Of a stretch of DNA of 64,000 nt, positions 20,064-28,059 are shown piece after piece. The stretch comes from Rhizobiaceae bacterium (GTDB lineage Bacteria; Pseudomonadota; Alphaproteobacteria; Rhizobiales; Rhizobiaceae), in NCBI GenBank assembly GCA_023953835.1, contig JAMLJB010000001.1:3073501-3137500 (forward strand). Reading direction: 5' to 3'. Each line of letters opens with the position of its first letter. Position 1 is the stretch's first letter. The position numbers were made by a program, and so were the translations under genes. Under the pieces are notes generated by a model. It ran no database searches. It was not told the origin of the DNA and saw only the letters and a program-made list of their open reading frames with translations.

Positions 20064-22073
20064 GTGAGTCAGGGAAGAAACGCCTCTCAGGATATGCCGG
20101 ATCTCGACTTCGACGATGAAGACGAGACGGTGGAGGGCGTATCCGCATCTGTCGGCGCGGAGCCCACCTTCACGTCCATCGATTGGACGGCCGACCCCGG
20201 TGATGCCGACGGCAAGGCGGGCGCCGATGTCATCCAGACACTGGTGAAGCGGCTGCCCAATGCTCCGGGCGTCTACCGCATGATGAACGCGGCGGGCGAC
20301 GTGCTCTACGTGGGCAAGGCGCGCAGCCTGAAAAAGCGCGTCACTGCCTATGCGCAAGGACGCTTCCACACCAATCGCATCGGGCGAATGGTGCGTGAGA
20401 CCGCGACAATGGAGTTCGTCGTCACGCGCACCGAGATCGAGGCGCTGCTGCTGGAGGCAAACCTCATCAAGCGGCTGCGCCCGCGCTTCAACGTGCTGAT
20501 GCGCGACGACAAGTCGTTTCCCTACATCCTGATTACCGGCGATCATCCGTCGCCGGGCATCTTCAAGCATCGCGGCGCGCGCTCGCGCAAGGGCGACTAT
20601 TTCGGCCCCTTTGCCTCGGCGCAGGCGGTGGGCCGCACCATCAATTCGCTCCAGCGGGCGTTCCTGATCCGCAGTTGCACCGACAGTTTCTTCGAAAACC
20701 GCACGCGCCCCTGCCTGCTTTTCCAGATCAAGCGCTGCTCCGGTCCCTGCACGAACGAGATATCGCACGACGCCTATCTCGAACTCGTCGCGGAAGCGAA
20801 GGATTTCCTGTCCGGCCGCAGTTTGGCGGTGAAGGCCGAGATTTCCACGCAGATGCAGGAGGCTTCGGAGCATCTCGATTTCGAGCGGGCGGCGATCTAT
20901 CGCGACCGGCTTGCCGCATTGTCGCATGTCCAGAGCCATCAGGGCATCAATCCGCAGGGCATCGACGAGGCCGACGTGTTCGCCATCCATCAGGAGGGCG
21001 GCCAGACCTGCATTCAGGTGTTCTTCTTCCGCACCGGGCAGAACTGGGGCAATCGCGCCTATTTCCCGAAAGCCGATCCCGCGCTTGAACCCGGCGAAGT
21101 GCTGGGCTCGTTCCTGTCGCAGTTCTACGACGACAAGCCCATCCCGCGTTCACTTCTGCTTTCGCTGGCGGTTGAGGAGCAGGAATTGCTTGGAGAGGCG
21201 TTCTCCGCGCGGGCGGGACGCAAGGTTTCCATCGGCGTTCCGCAACGCGGTGAGAAAAAGGACCTCGTGGACCACGCCTTGCAGAACGCGCGAGAAGCGC
21301 TTGGCCGCCGGTTGGCTGAAACGTCGACGCAGGCGCGGCTGCTGGAAGGTCTCGCCGGCACCTTCGGGCTGGAAAAGCCGCCAGTCCGCATCGAGGTCTA
21401 TGACAATTCGCACATCATGGGCACCAACGCGGTAGGCGCCATGATCGTGGCGGGGCCGGAAGGCTTTGTGAAAAACCAGTATCGAAAGTTCAACATCCGC
21501 TCGACCGACATCACGCCGGGCGACGATTTCGGCATGATGCGCGAGGTCATGCAGCGACGGTTTTCCCGGCTGCTGAAGGAGCATGGGGAGGAGATCGAGG
21601 AAGGCAACGGCGAGTTTCCGGCTTGGCCCGATGTCATCCTGATCGATGGCGGGCAGGGGCAGATGACGGCGGTTCGCGCCATTCTGGCCGATCTCGGTAT
21701 CGAGGATCGCGTGGTCGCCATCGGCGTTGCCAAGGGGCAGGATCGGGAGGCCGGACGCGAGCGCTTCTTCGTTCGCGGCCGCGATTCATTTTCGCTGCCG
21801 GTGCGCGATCCGGTTCTCTATTTCATCCAGCGTTTGCGCGACGAAGCCCATCGCTTCGCCATCGGTTCGCATCGCGCGCGTCGCAAGAAGGAGATGGTTC
21901 GCAATCCCCTTGACGAAATCGCCGGCATCGGGCCGACCCGTAAGCGCGCCCTTTTGCTGCACTTCGGCACGGCAAAAGCAGTTGGCCGCGCCGCCATGGA
22001 GGATCTGACCGCCGTGGAGGGCATTTCCGAGGCCGTCGCGCGCGTGGTCTACAATCATTTTCACGAGAAGTAG
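20064..22073 (+). CDS. uvrC: excinuclease ABC subunit C
   Basis: Dual-incision nuclease of nucleotide excision repair, 669 residues. Domains in order: a variable acidic N-terminal segment (about 55 residues), the GIY-YIG nuclease for the 3' cut (APGVYRMM then LYVGKAR), the Cys-rich linker ([20 protein letters not shown]), a UVR motif ([17 protein letters not shown]), the RNase-H-like 5' nuclease ([27 protein letters not shown]) and C-terminal helix-hairpin-helix motifs ([13 protein letters not shown]). GTG 20064 is favoured by AAGGA about 6 nt upstream; an earlier in-frame GTG at 20046 lacks one. It stands alone after a 145-bp gap from tatC. Confidence 0.96.
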   Translation: MSQGRNASQDMPDLDFDDEDETVEGVSASVGAEPTFTSIDWTADPGDADGKAGADVIQTLVKRLPNAPGVYRMMNAAGDVLYVGKARSLKKRVTAYAQGRFHTNRIGRMVRETATMEFVVTRTEIEALLLEANLIKRLRPRFNVLMRDDKSFPYILITGDHPSPGIFKHRGARSRKGDYFGPFASAQAVGRTINSLQRAFLIRSCTDSFFENRTRPCLLFQIKRCSGPCTNEISHDAYLELVAEAKDFLSGRSLAVKAEISTQMQEASEHLDFERAAIYRDRLAALSHVQSHQGINPQGIDEADVFAIHQEGGQTCIQVFFFRTGQNWGNRAYFPKADPALEPGEVLGSFLSQFYDDKPIPRSLLLSLAVEEQELLGEAFSARAGRKVSIGVPQRGEKKDLVDHALQNAREALGRRLAETSTQARLLEGLAGTFGLEKPPVRIEVYDNSHIMGTNAVGAMIVAGPEGFVKNQYRKFNIRSTDITPGDDFGMMREVMQRRFSRLLKEHGEEIEEGNGEFPAWPDVILIDGGQGQMTAVRAILADLGIEDRVVAIGVAKGQDREAGRERFFVRGRDSFSLPVRDPVLYFIQRLRDEAHRFAIGSHRARRKKEMVRNPLDEIAGIGPTRKRALLLHFGTAKAVGRAAMEDLTAVEGISEAVARVVYNHFHEK

Positions 22074-22184
22074 CTGCCGGGACGAAAAAATGCCGAAGTT
22101 CTGGTGTCTTGGCGAAGCCAACTTGACCGACACGGTGGCAATCTGGTTTCACTTGAAACCCAGTTCAGGATAGAAACGGCCAAC

Positions 22185-22775
22185 ATGGCATCTCGTGCAT
22201 TCAATCTACCCAATATGCTCACCTATGGCCGCATTCTGGCGGTGCCGCTGGTTGTGCTTTGCTTTTTTCTCGAAGGCAGGCTGCAATCCAGCGATTTCGC
22301 GCGCTGGTCGGCATTGATCATTTTCGTCGTGGCGAGCGTGACGGATTATTTTGACGGCTATCTCGCCCGCGCCTGGCAGCAGACCTCCAACATAGGCCGG
22401 ATGCTCGACCCGATTGCCGACAAGCTGCTGGTGGCGACGTGCCTTCTGTTGCTGGCCGCCGACACCGACCGCACCATTGCCGGTTGGACTTTGTGGGCGG
22501 CGATCATCATCCTGTGCCGGGAAATCCTCGTTTCCGGCCTGCGCGAATATCTGGCCGATCTCAAGGTGAGCGTGCCGGTGACGCGGCTGGCGAAATGGAA
22601 AACGACAATCCAGATGGTTGCCATCGCCGTGCTGCTGGCGGGTCCGGCGCTGGACAAGATCATTTCTTATGCGACCGAGACCGGGATCGCGCTGTTGTGG
22701 ATCGCGGCGCTGATCACGCTCTACACCGGCTACGACTATTTCCGAGCCGGGCTGAAGCACATCATCGACGAATGA
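22185..22775 (+). CDS. pgsA: CDP-diacylglycerol--glycerol-3-phosphate 3-phosphatidyltransferase
   Basis: Inner-membrane enzyme making phosphatidylglycerol phosphate, first committed step to phosphatidylglycerol and cardiolipin. The 196-residue protein contains the full CDP-alcohol phosphotransferase motif within DYFDGYLARAW and GRMLDPIADKLL (DG-x2-AR, G-x3-D-x3-D) and begins with the typical NLPNMLTYGRIL. ATG 22185 was chosen because upstream in-frame codons encode an atypical hydrophilic extension. Its stop overlaps the moaD ATG (ATGA), so lipid and molybdopterin genes are coupled here. Confidence 0.94.
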   Translation: MASRAFNLPNMLTYGRILAVPLVVLCFFLEGRLQSSDFARWSALIIFVVASVTDYFDGYLARAWQQTSNIGRMLDPIADKLLVATCLLLLAADTDRTIAGWTLWAAIIILCREILVSGLREYLADLKVSVPVTRLAKWKTTIQMVAIAVLLAGPALDKIISYATETGIALLWIAALITLYTGYDYFRAGLKHIIDE

Positions 22776-23026
22776 CGAAGCTGGTCTATTTCGCCTGGGT
22801 CCGCGAGCGCATCGGCAAGCGCGAGGAGGAACTCGACCTTCCGGCGGACGTTCGCACGGTGGCCGACCTGTTGACATGGCTGCAAGGGCAGGGCGACGGC
22901 TACGCCAATGCGCTGCAACAGCCGGAAGTCATCCGCGTGGCGATCAATGAAGAGCATGTGGATCACCGCGAGGCGATTGCGGGCGCGCGGGAGATCGCAC
23001 TGTTCCCGCCGATGACAGGCGGCTGA
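22772..23026 (+). CDS. moaD: molybdopterin synthase sulfur carrier subunit MoaD
   Basis: Ubiquitin-fold sulfur carrier of 84 residues. It starts with TKLVYFAWVRERIG and ends in the obligatory Gly-Gly (LFPPMTGG), which is adenylated and thiocarboxylated by MoeB. With MoaE it inserts the dithiolene sulfurs into precursor Z. The ATG overlaps the pgsA stop and moaE begins 1 nt after its stop, so the three genes are almost certainly translated from one mRNA. Confidence 0.94.
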   Translation: MTKLVYFAWVRERIGKREEELDLPADVRTVADLLTWLQGQGDGYANALQQPEVIRVAINEEHVDHREAIAGAREIALFPPMTGG

Positions 23027-23027
23027 G

Positions 23028-23492
23028 GTGTCGATTGCGCCGACGATCCGCATTCAGCCGCAGGATTTCGACCTGGCGGGGGAAGTCGCGGCGCTGACGG
23101 GCGGCAGGTCCGATGTCGGCGCGGTGGTGACTTTCACGGGCCTTTGTCGGGATGAAGGCGGCAGCCTGGCGGCGCTGGAACTGGAACATTATCCCGGCAT
23201 GGCCGAATCCGAGATCGGACGGATCGCCGAGGAAGCGCTGCAACGGTGGCCGCTGACCGGGCTGACTGCGATCCATCGTTACGGCCGGATCGCCCCCGGC
23301 GAAAACATCGTGCTGGTGGTCACGGCCTCGGCGCACCGGCAGGCGGCGTTCGAAGCCGCGTCCTTCCTGATGGATTACCTGAAATCCCGCGCGCCGTTCT
23401 GGAAGAAAGAGCACCGCACCGACGGGACCGACGGCGACTGGGTCGCAGCCAAGCGATCGGACGAGCAGGCCGCGCGGCGCTGGAAGAAGTAA
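23028..23492 (+). CDS. moaE: molybdopterin synthase catalytic subunit MoaE
   Basis: Catalytic half of molybdopterin synthase, 154 residues. The family signature runs through GAVVTFTGLCRDEGG and the LELEHYPGMAESEI segment, then IHRYGRIAPGENIVLVV. The C-terminal active-site lysines lie in DYLKSRAPFWKKE. GTG start one base after the moaD stop; no other moa genes are in the window. A symmetric hairpin directly after the stop probably terminates both moaE and the convergent ndk transcript. Confidence 0.95.
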   Translation: MSIAPTIRIQPQDFDLAGEVAALTGGRSDVGAVVTFTGLCRDEGGSLAALELEHYPGMAESEIGRIAEEALQRWPLTGLTAIHRYGRIAPGENIVLVVTASAHRQAAFEAASFLMDYLKSRAPFWKKEHRTDGTDGDWVAAKRSDEQAARRWKK

Positions 23493-23494
23493 AA

Positions 23495-23517
23495 AAGGCC
23501 GGGGAGACCGGCCTTCT
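23495..23517. terminator. bidirectional intrinsic terminator between moaE and ndk
   Basis: AAGGCCGG, loop GGAGA, CCGGCCTT form an 8-bp stem with A-run upstream (AAAAAA, 23491-23496) and a T-rich end (TTCTT). It can terminate the rightward pgsA-moaDE transcript and, read from the other strand, the ndk transcript with a U-run. Confidence 0.8.
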
Positions 23518-23560
23518 TCAATCTTTGCAATGGTTTCCGGCAGAGTCCGGAAAATCCGCC

Positions 23561-23983
23561 TCAACCGACGATTTCGGTGTCCGAAAACCAGTACTTCATT
23601 TCCTGTGCGGCGGTTTCCGGCGCGTCGGAGCCGTGGACGGAGTTTTCGCCGATGGAAAGCGCGTGCACCTTGCGGATCGTTCCCTCGGCGGCGTTGGCGG
23701 GGTTTGTTGCGCCCATCACTTCGCGGTTCCTGGCGATTGCGTTCTCGCCTTCCAGCACCTGCACGACCGTCGGGCCGGAGGACATGAATTCGCACAGTTC
23801 GTCGAAGAAGGGGCGCTCCTTGTGGACCGCATAGAACCCTTCGGCTTCGCGGCGGCTCATCCACACACGGCGGGAGGCCACGACGCGCAGGCCGGCATCT
23901 TCGAGCATCTTGGTGATCGCGCCGGTCAGGTTGCGCTTGGTCGCATCCGGCTTGATCATGGAAAACGTGCGTTCAATCGCCAT
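23561..23983 (-). CDS. ndk: nucleoside diphosphate kinase
   Basis: Transfers the gamma phosphate from ATP to nucleoside diphosphates through a phosphohistidine. The 140-residue protein begins with the canonical [13 protein letters not shown] and has the active-site His117 in the signature [10 protein letters not shown]. Length and all core motifs match bacterial Ndk. It lies 65 bp downstream of a GST gene on the same strand and ends at a bidirectional terminator. Confidence 0.97.
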   Translation of the reverse strand: MAIERTFSMIKPDATKRNLTGAITKMLEDAGLRVVASRRVWMSRREAEGFYAVHKERPFFDELCEFMSSGPTVVQVLEGENAIARNREVMGATNPANAAEGTIRKVHALSIGENSVHGSDAPETAAQEMKYWFSDTEIVG

Positions 23984-24048
23984 GATTGGTCCTTTGAAAG
24001 ATCGGAAAGTGGCGGCTCTATACAGGCAGCGTCATGCCTTGCCAAGTG

Positions 24049-24741
24049 TCAGGCAGCCGCAGGAACCTTGCGCGCGAGGCCATCATAGAGGTCGAGGCAA
24101 CGCTCCATCCAACTGGCCACGGGGTCGTCACCGGCCAGGAAACCGTAGGGCGATGCGATGCGTGTCCACTGGAAGGCGCCGAATACGATATAGTCAGGGT
24201 AAAGCGGCGCCTGCCCGCCGATGAACGGCTGGTATGCCAGCATATCGCGCAACGGCTCGAGACGCTTCCGGAACGCATCGAGATGGCTGTCCCGGTCCTC
24301 GACCACCGCTTCCAGAGCCTTTCCATAGCGCTTTTCCCGGCTTTCCCTGAAATAAGCCTTATTGGGCGCGTCCTGCATTTCATAAAGGTCCATCAGCGCG
24401 GCCGATCCCATGAAGGGATGAAGCTGCGTTTGCGACCAGCGCTCGATGAAGCGCGCCATCGCTTCTCCGCCCTTGCCGCGAAAGAGCGAGGGGCGGTCTG
24501 GATAGGTTTCCTCGAGATAGAGAGCGATGGCGAAGGAGTCGGAGATCACCTTGTCGCCGTCGCGAATGACCGGAACCGTCTTTGACACGCCGCCCTCGAT
24601 CTTCGGCACATCGATGAAGTGCGTCGGGGCCGAGTCCCATGAAAGGCCCTTATGCGCCAGCGACATCACGGTTTTCCAACAATGCGGGCTGAAGGGGCGC
24701 TTTTCATCTGCGCCCGCCAACTCGTATAGAACAATTGTCAT
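24049..24741 (-). CDS. glutathione S-transferase family protein (LigE-like N-terminus)
   Basis: Cytosolic GST fold, 230 residues. The thioredoxin-like N-terminal half contains FSPHCWKTVMSLAHKGL, similar to the SPYVWRTKYALKHKGF-type motif of beta-etherase-like GSTs. The conserved cis-Pro and Ser/Asp pair lie in VPVIRDGDKVISDSFAIALYLEETY. The helical C-terminal domain follows. ATG 24741 begins the fold; an in-frame ATG at 24834 would add 31 residues overlapping the divergent dinB promoter. Substrate unknown; lignin-ether cleavage is only suggested by family resemblance. Confidence 0.85.
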   Translation of the reverse strand: MTIVLYELAGADEKRPFSPHCWKTVMSLAHKGLSWDSAPTHFIDVPKIEGGVSKTVPVIRDGDKVISDSFAIALYLEETYPDRPSLFRGKGGEAMARFIERWSQTQLHPFMGSAALMDLYEMQDAPNKAYFRESREKRYGKALEAVVEDRDSHLDAFRKRLEPLRDMLAYQPFIGGQAPLYPDYIVFGAFQWTRIASPYGFLAGDDPVASWMERCLDLYDGLARKVPAAA

Positions 24742-24795
24742 TGGTGCGTTTCTCCGATGCGCAATGCGGCAATAGTAACTGGCGAAGGCAATTTC

Positions 24796-25308
24796 ATGAA
24801 ACAGCATTTCAGAATGTTCGCGGCCTACAATCAATGGGCCAACACGCGAATCTACGATGCCGCGGCGGATTTGACGGAGGAGGAATTCCAGCGAGATGTG
24901 GGTGCGTTTTTCAAGTCAATGATGGGCACGCTGAACCACATTGTTGCCGCAGACCGCATCTGGATGAAGCGCTTCACCAATGGCGGGGATGCGCCGACAG
25001 AACTCGACCACATCACAAGCCGCGAGTTGGGCAAGCTTCGCAAGGTGCGGGCGACCGAGGACAAGCGCATCATCGACTGGATCGATTCGCAGAGCGAAAA
25101 GGCGCTCGGCGGGCGCTTCACCTATATGACCGTTACCGATATGCGCACGGTTTCCCAGCGGCTTGCACCCGCGCTCGATCATTTTTTCAACCATCAGACA
25201 CATCATCGCGGACAGGCGCACACGATCCTGACGATGCTGGGAAAAGCCTCCGTGCCGCTCGACCTGATCTATTTCCAGCGTACGGAAGAGGGCCGCGCCT
25301 TTGCGTAA
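24796..25308 (+). CDS. DinB family protein
   Basis: Four-helix-bundle protein of 170 residues in the DinB/YfiT superfamily (unrelated to DNA polymerase IV). The three metal-binding histidines typical of the fold are visible as LNHIVAADRIW and FFNHQTHHRGQAHT, the latter being the diagnostic NHxxHHRGQ block. Some members are bacillithiol- or mycothiol-dependent transferases, but this organism group uses glutathione, so the role is open. ATG 24796 has AAGG at proper spacing. It is divergent from the GST gene across only 54 bp, suggesting shared regulation. Confidence 0.83.
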   Translation: MKQHFRMFAAYNQWANTRIYDAAADLTEEEFQRDVGAFFKSMMGTLNHIVAADRIWMKRFTNGGDAPTELDHITSRELGKLRKVRATEDKRIIDWIDSQSEKALGGRFTYMTVTDMRTVSQRLAPALDHFFNHQTHHRGQAHTILTMLGKASVPLDLIYFQRTEEGRAFA

Positions 25309-25464
25309 CATCTCCAAATTGCATTGAAGCTGTATTCGACTCTTAACCAAATCGGGATGCTGCTTTCGCTTGTCTTCAGAGCAGACGGAACAAGAAATCA
25401 TATAACTCATTCTATCTACGCGATCTAAATCGCAGATTTGAGATGATGATTTCGGGAGAGTCTC

Positions 25465-26067
25465 ATGGTGACCATGATGAGAAATATCCCATTCCTTGCA
25501 ATGGGAGCAGCAGTTGCATTGAGTCTATCGGTACCGGTGCAGGCGCAGGGCATAGGCGTGGGCGGTGGCGCGTCAGTTGGTGGCGCGAATGGCGTGAATG
25601 CCGGCCTTGGCGCTTCGCTTGGAGGCGGCGACGGCCTTGCGGCCGGTCTTGGCGCCAGCATTGGCGGAAGCAACGGGGTTAATGCCACGGCAGGGGCGAC
25701 GGCGGGCGGAGGAAGCGGCGTCAATGCTGCGCTTGGCGCAAATGTGGGTGGCTCCGGTGGAGTTGACGCTTCTGCCTCGGCGTCGGTTGGCGGGGGTGTC
25801 GATGTCGATGCTGGCGTTAGTGTCGGTGGAGTAGCGGGCGGTGGCATCGCAGGCCCAACCGCGTCTTCATCGGGGGTGGCAGCATCGTCCACTTCGGCTC
25901 AGGCGTCCGCGAATCCGGTAGCTCCGGGCAGCGCGGCGTCGATGGCCAGGAACATGTCGCCGGGCCAGTTGGCAAGAATGCGCAAGCGCTGCGCGGCGAT
26001 CATAGTCGATCCTGCCGGCTATGATGCCGACCTGGTTTCGCTTTGTCGGATGTTGCGCGGAAGCTGA
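25465..26067 (+). CDS. exported glycine-rich repeat protein of unknown function
   Basis: A 200-residue protein with a clear Sec signal peptide (hydrophobic LAMGAAVALSLSVPV, likely cut after AQAQ near residue 28). Residues 33-116 consist of six consecutive 14-residue repeats, consensus xxGASxGGxxGVNA. A Ser/Ala-rich linker and a short conserved-looking C-terminal block follow, with Cys176 and Cys194 around IIVDPAGYDADLVSL, possibly a disulfide. GGGAGAG precedes the ATG. There is no membrane anchor or LPXTG-like signal. The repeats could form a beta-roll or solenoid resembling surface-adhesin head repeats (inference). I do not recognise a named family. It lies alone between dinB and the ABC-F gene. 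Confidence 0.8.
   Translation: MVTMMRNIPFLAMGAAVALSLSVPVQAQGIGVGGGASVGGANGVNAGLGASLGGGDGLAAGLGASIGGSNGVNATAGATAGGGSGVNAALGANVGGSGGVDASASASVGGGVDVDAGVSVGGVAGGGIAGPTASSSGVAASSTSAQASANPVAPGSAASMARNMSPGQLARMRKRCAAIIVDPAGYDADLVSLCRMLRGS
25561..25812 (+). repeat. six 42-bp coding tandem repeats
   Basis: Six in-frame units of exactly 42 bp encode the 14-residue glycine-rich repeats (GGGASVGGANGVNA, GLGASLGGGDGLAA, GLGASIGGSNGVNA and three more diverged units). DNA identity between units is modest, so they are old or selected at protein level rather than freshly expanded. Confidence 0.85.
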
Positions 26068-26086
26068 GGCCGACCTTTCCAAATTA

Positions 26087-26117
26087 GCGCGTGCCGCGAT
26101 CTTGCAGCGGCGCGCGC
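26087..26117. other. GC-rich hairpin before the ABC-F gene
   Basis: GCGCGTGCCGC, a 9-nt loop and GCGGCGCGCGC pair over 11 positions with one G-U. It begins 19 nt after the glycine-rich gene and ends 19 nt before the ABC-F ATG. There is no U-tract, so it could be a weak terminator or a 5'-leader structure. Confidence 0.35.
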
Positions 26118-26136
26118 GAGCGTGCAAAAGCGCGCC

Positions 26137-28014
26137 ATGCTCATCATAGACGATCTTTCCCTGCGCATGGCGGGCCGGCTGCTTCTCGACCACGCCTCCG
26201 TCACCTTGCCGACCGGCACGAAGGCCGGGCTTGTCGGGCGCAACGGCACCGGCAAGACAACGTTGTTTCGCGCCATCACCGGAGATCTCGGTGCGGAGAC
26301 AGGCTCGATCTCCATGCCGAAGAACACCCGCATCGGGCAGGTGGCGCAGGAAGCTCCCGGCACGGAAGAGCCGCTTATCGAAATCGTTCTGAAGGCAGAC
26401 ACGGAGCGGGCGGCGCTTCTTGCGGAGGAGCAGACCGCGACGGACCCGCACCGCATCGCCGAAATCCACATGCGTCTTGCCGACATCGACGCCCATTCGG
26501 CGGAAGCGCGCGCCGCGACAATCCTTGCAGGGCTGGGCTTCGATGAGGAAGCGCAGAAGCGCCCCGCCTCGTCCTTTTCCGGCGGCTGGCGCATGCGCGT
26601 CGCGCTCGCCGCTGTCCTGTTCTCGCAGCCCGACCTGCTGCTGCTGGACGAGCCGACCAACTATCTCGACCTTGAAGGCACGCTCTGGCTGGAAAATTAT
26701 ATCAGCCGCTATCCGCATACAGTGCTGCTCATCAGCCACGACCGCGACCTGCTGAACCGCGCCGTCGATTCAATCGTGCATCTCGACCAGAAAAAGCTGA
26801 CCTTCTGGCGTGGCGGCTACGACCAGTTTGAGCGCCAGCGCGCCGAGAAGCTGGTGCTTCAGGAAAAGAGCCGCGTCAAACAGGAGGCGCGGCGCAAGCA
26901 CCTGCAATCCTTCGTGGACCGCTTTCGCGCCAAGGCTTCCAAGGCGCGGCAGGCGCAGTCGCGCATCAAGGCGTTGGAGCGGATGGAAACCATCGCCGCC
27001 GTCATGGACGATACGGTCGCGCCATTCAGCTTTCCCGAGCCGGTCAAGACCGTGGCTTCGCCCATCATCGCCATCGACAAGGCGGCGGTCGGATATGCGC
27101 CCGGCGAGCCGATCCTCAGGCACCTCTCGCTGCGCATCGACGCCGACGACCGCATTGCGCTGCTCGGTGCGAACGGCAACGGCAAGTCCACCTTCGCCAA
27201 GCTTTTGGCCGGGAGGCTGAAACCGGAATCGGGAACGATGACGGTTGCGCCGGGGCTGAAAGTCTCAATTTTCGCGCAGCACCAGCTCGATGACCTGCGC
27301 CCAGAGGAAAACGCCTACGAGCATGTGCGCCGTATGATGCCGGACGCGCCGGAGCCCAAAGTGCGCGCCCGCGTCGCGCAGTTCGGGCTCGCGACGGAGA
27401 AAATGAACACGCCCGCAAAGGACCTGTCCGGCGGCGAAAAGGCGCGTCTGCTGATGGGGCTGGCGGCGTTCGACGGGCCGAACCTGTTCATTCTCGACGA
27501 GCCGACCAACCATCTCGACATCGACAGTCGCGAGGCGTTGGTCCACGCGCTGAACGATTTTCCCGGTGCGGTGATGCTGATCTCGCACGACCGCCACCTG
27601 ATCGAGGCGACCGTGGACCGGCTCTGGCTGGTCAAGGAGGGTGTGGTGCGGCCTTATGACGGCGACCTCTCCGACTATCGCACGGAGGTGACCGGCGTGG
27701 CGGCGGATCGCCGGGAGCGGCGTGAGGCTGACAAGGCATCGAAGGCCGACCGTCGGCGCGAGGCTGCCGCGCGGCGGCAGGCGCTGGAGCCGCTGGCGAA
27801 GGAAATTCGCGCCACGGAAGGGCTGATAGAGCGGCTGCGCAAGCGCATCGACGCGATCGAGGACGAGCTTGCCAATCCGGCTCTCTACGACAAGGACCCG
27901 GTCGGCGCGACGCGGCTCGCGAAAGAGCGCTCTCAGCTTGGCGCGCAGCTTGAGTCGAATGAAGAACGCTGGCTGACGCTTTCGACAGAATATGAGGAAG
28001 GCATCGCGGAATAG
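26137..28014 (+). CDS. ABC-F family ATPase (Uup/YheS-like)
   Basis: Soluble twin-ATPase of 625 residues without membrane segments, in the ABC-F group that acts on ribosomes. First NBD: Walker A GRNGTGKTT (34-42), signature FSGGWRMRVALA, Walker B LLLLDEPTNYLDLE. A charged linker (around residues 230-320) follows. Second NBD: Walker A GANGNGKST (344-352), signature LSGGEKARLLM, Walker B LFILDEPTNHLDID. The C-terminal coiled-coil region is rich in Arg, Glu and Lys (about residues 530-625). ATG 26137 matches the family start; a GTG five codons upstream is also in frame. It converges on recG with a short palindrome between. Confidence 0.92.
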   Translation: MLIIDDLSLRMAGRLLLDHASVTLPTGTKAGLVGRNGTGKTTLFRAITGDLGAETGSISMPKNTRIGQVAQEAPGTEEPLIEIVLKADTERAALLAEEQTATDPHRIAEIHMRLADIDAHSAEARAATILAGLGFDEEAQKRPASSFSGGWRMRVALAAVLFSQPDLLLLDEPTNYLDLEGTLWLENYISRYPHTVLLISHDRDLLNRAVDSIVHLDQKKLTFWRGGYDQFERQRAEKLVLQEKSRVKQEARRKHLQSFVDRFRAKASKARQAQSRIKALERMETIAAVMDDTVAPFSFPEPVKTVASPIIAIDKAAVGYAPGEPILRHLSLRIDADDRIALLGANGNGKSTFAKLLAGRLKPESGTMTVAPGLKVSIFAQHQLDDLRPEENAYEHVRRMMPDAPEPKVRARVAQFGLATEKMNTPAKDLSGGEKARLLMGLAAFDGPNLFILDEPTNHLDIDSREALVHALNDFPGAVMLISHDRHLIEATVDRLWLVKEGVVRPYDGDLSDYRTEVTGVAADRRERREADKASKADRRREAAARRQALEPLAKEIRATEGLIERLRKRIDAIEDELANPALYDKDPVGATRLAKERSQLGAQLESNEERWLTLSTEYEEGIAE

Positions 28015-28037
28015 AACGACAGCTCCGCAATTGTTTT

Positions 28038-28059
28038 CCTTCTTCCTTGTGGGAGAAGG
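28038..28059. repeat. short palindromic repeat between ABC-F gene and recG
   Basis: CCTTCTTCCTTGTGGGAGAAGG forms a 9-bp stem (one G-U) with a 4-nt loop. It closely resembles the inner palindrome of the 5444-5598 element and looks like a truncated copy. It ends exactly where the recG stop codon begins and may help terminate both convergent transcripts, although no U-run flanks it. Confidence 0.6.

Noticed and set aside
24796..25308. DinB name suggesting an SOS DNA polymerase
   Set aside because: The protein is a four-helix metal-binding DinB/YfiT fold with NHQTHHRGQ, unrelated to polymerase IV.
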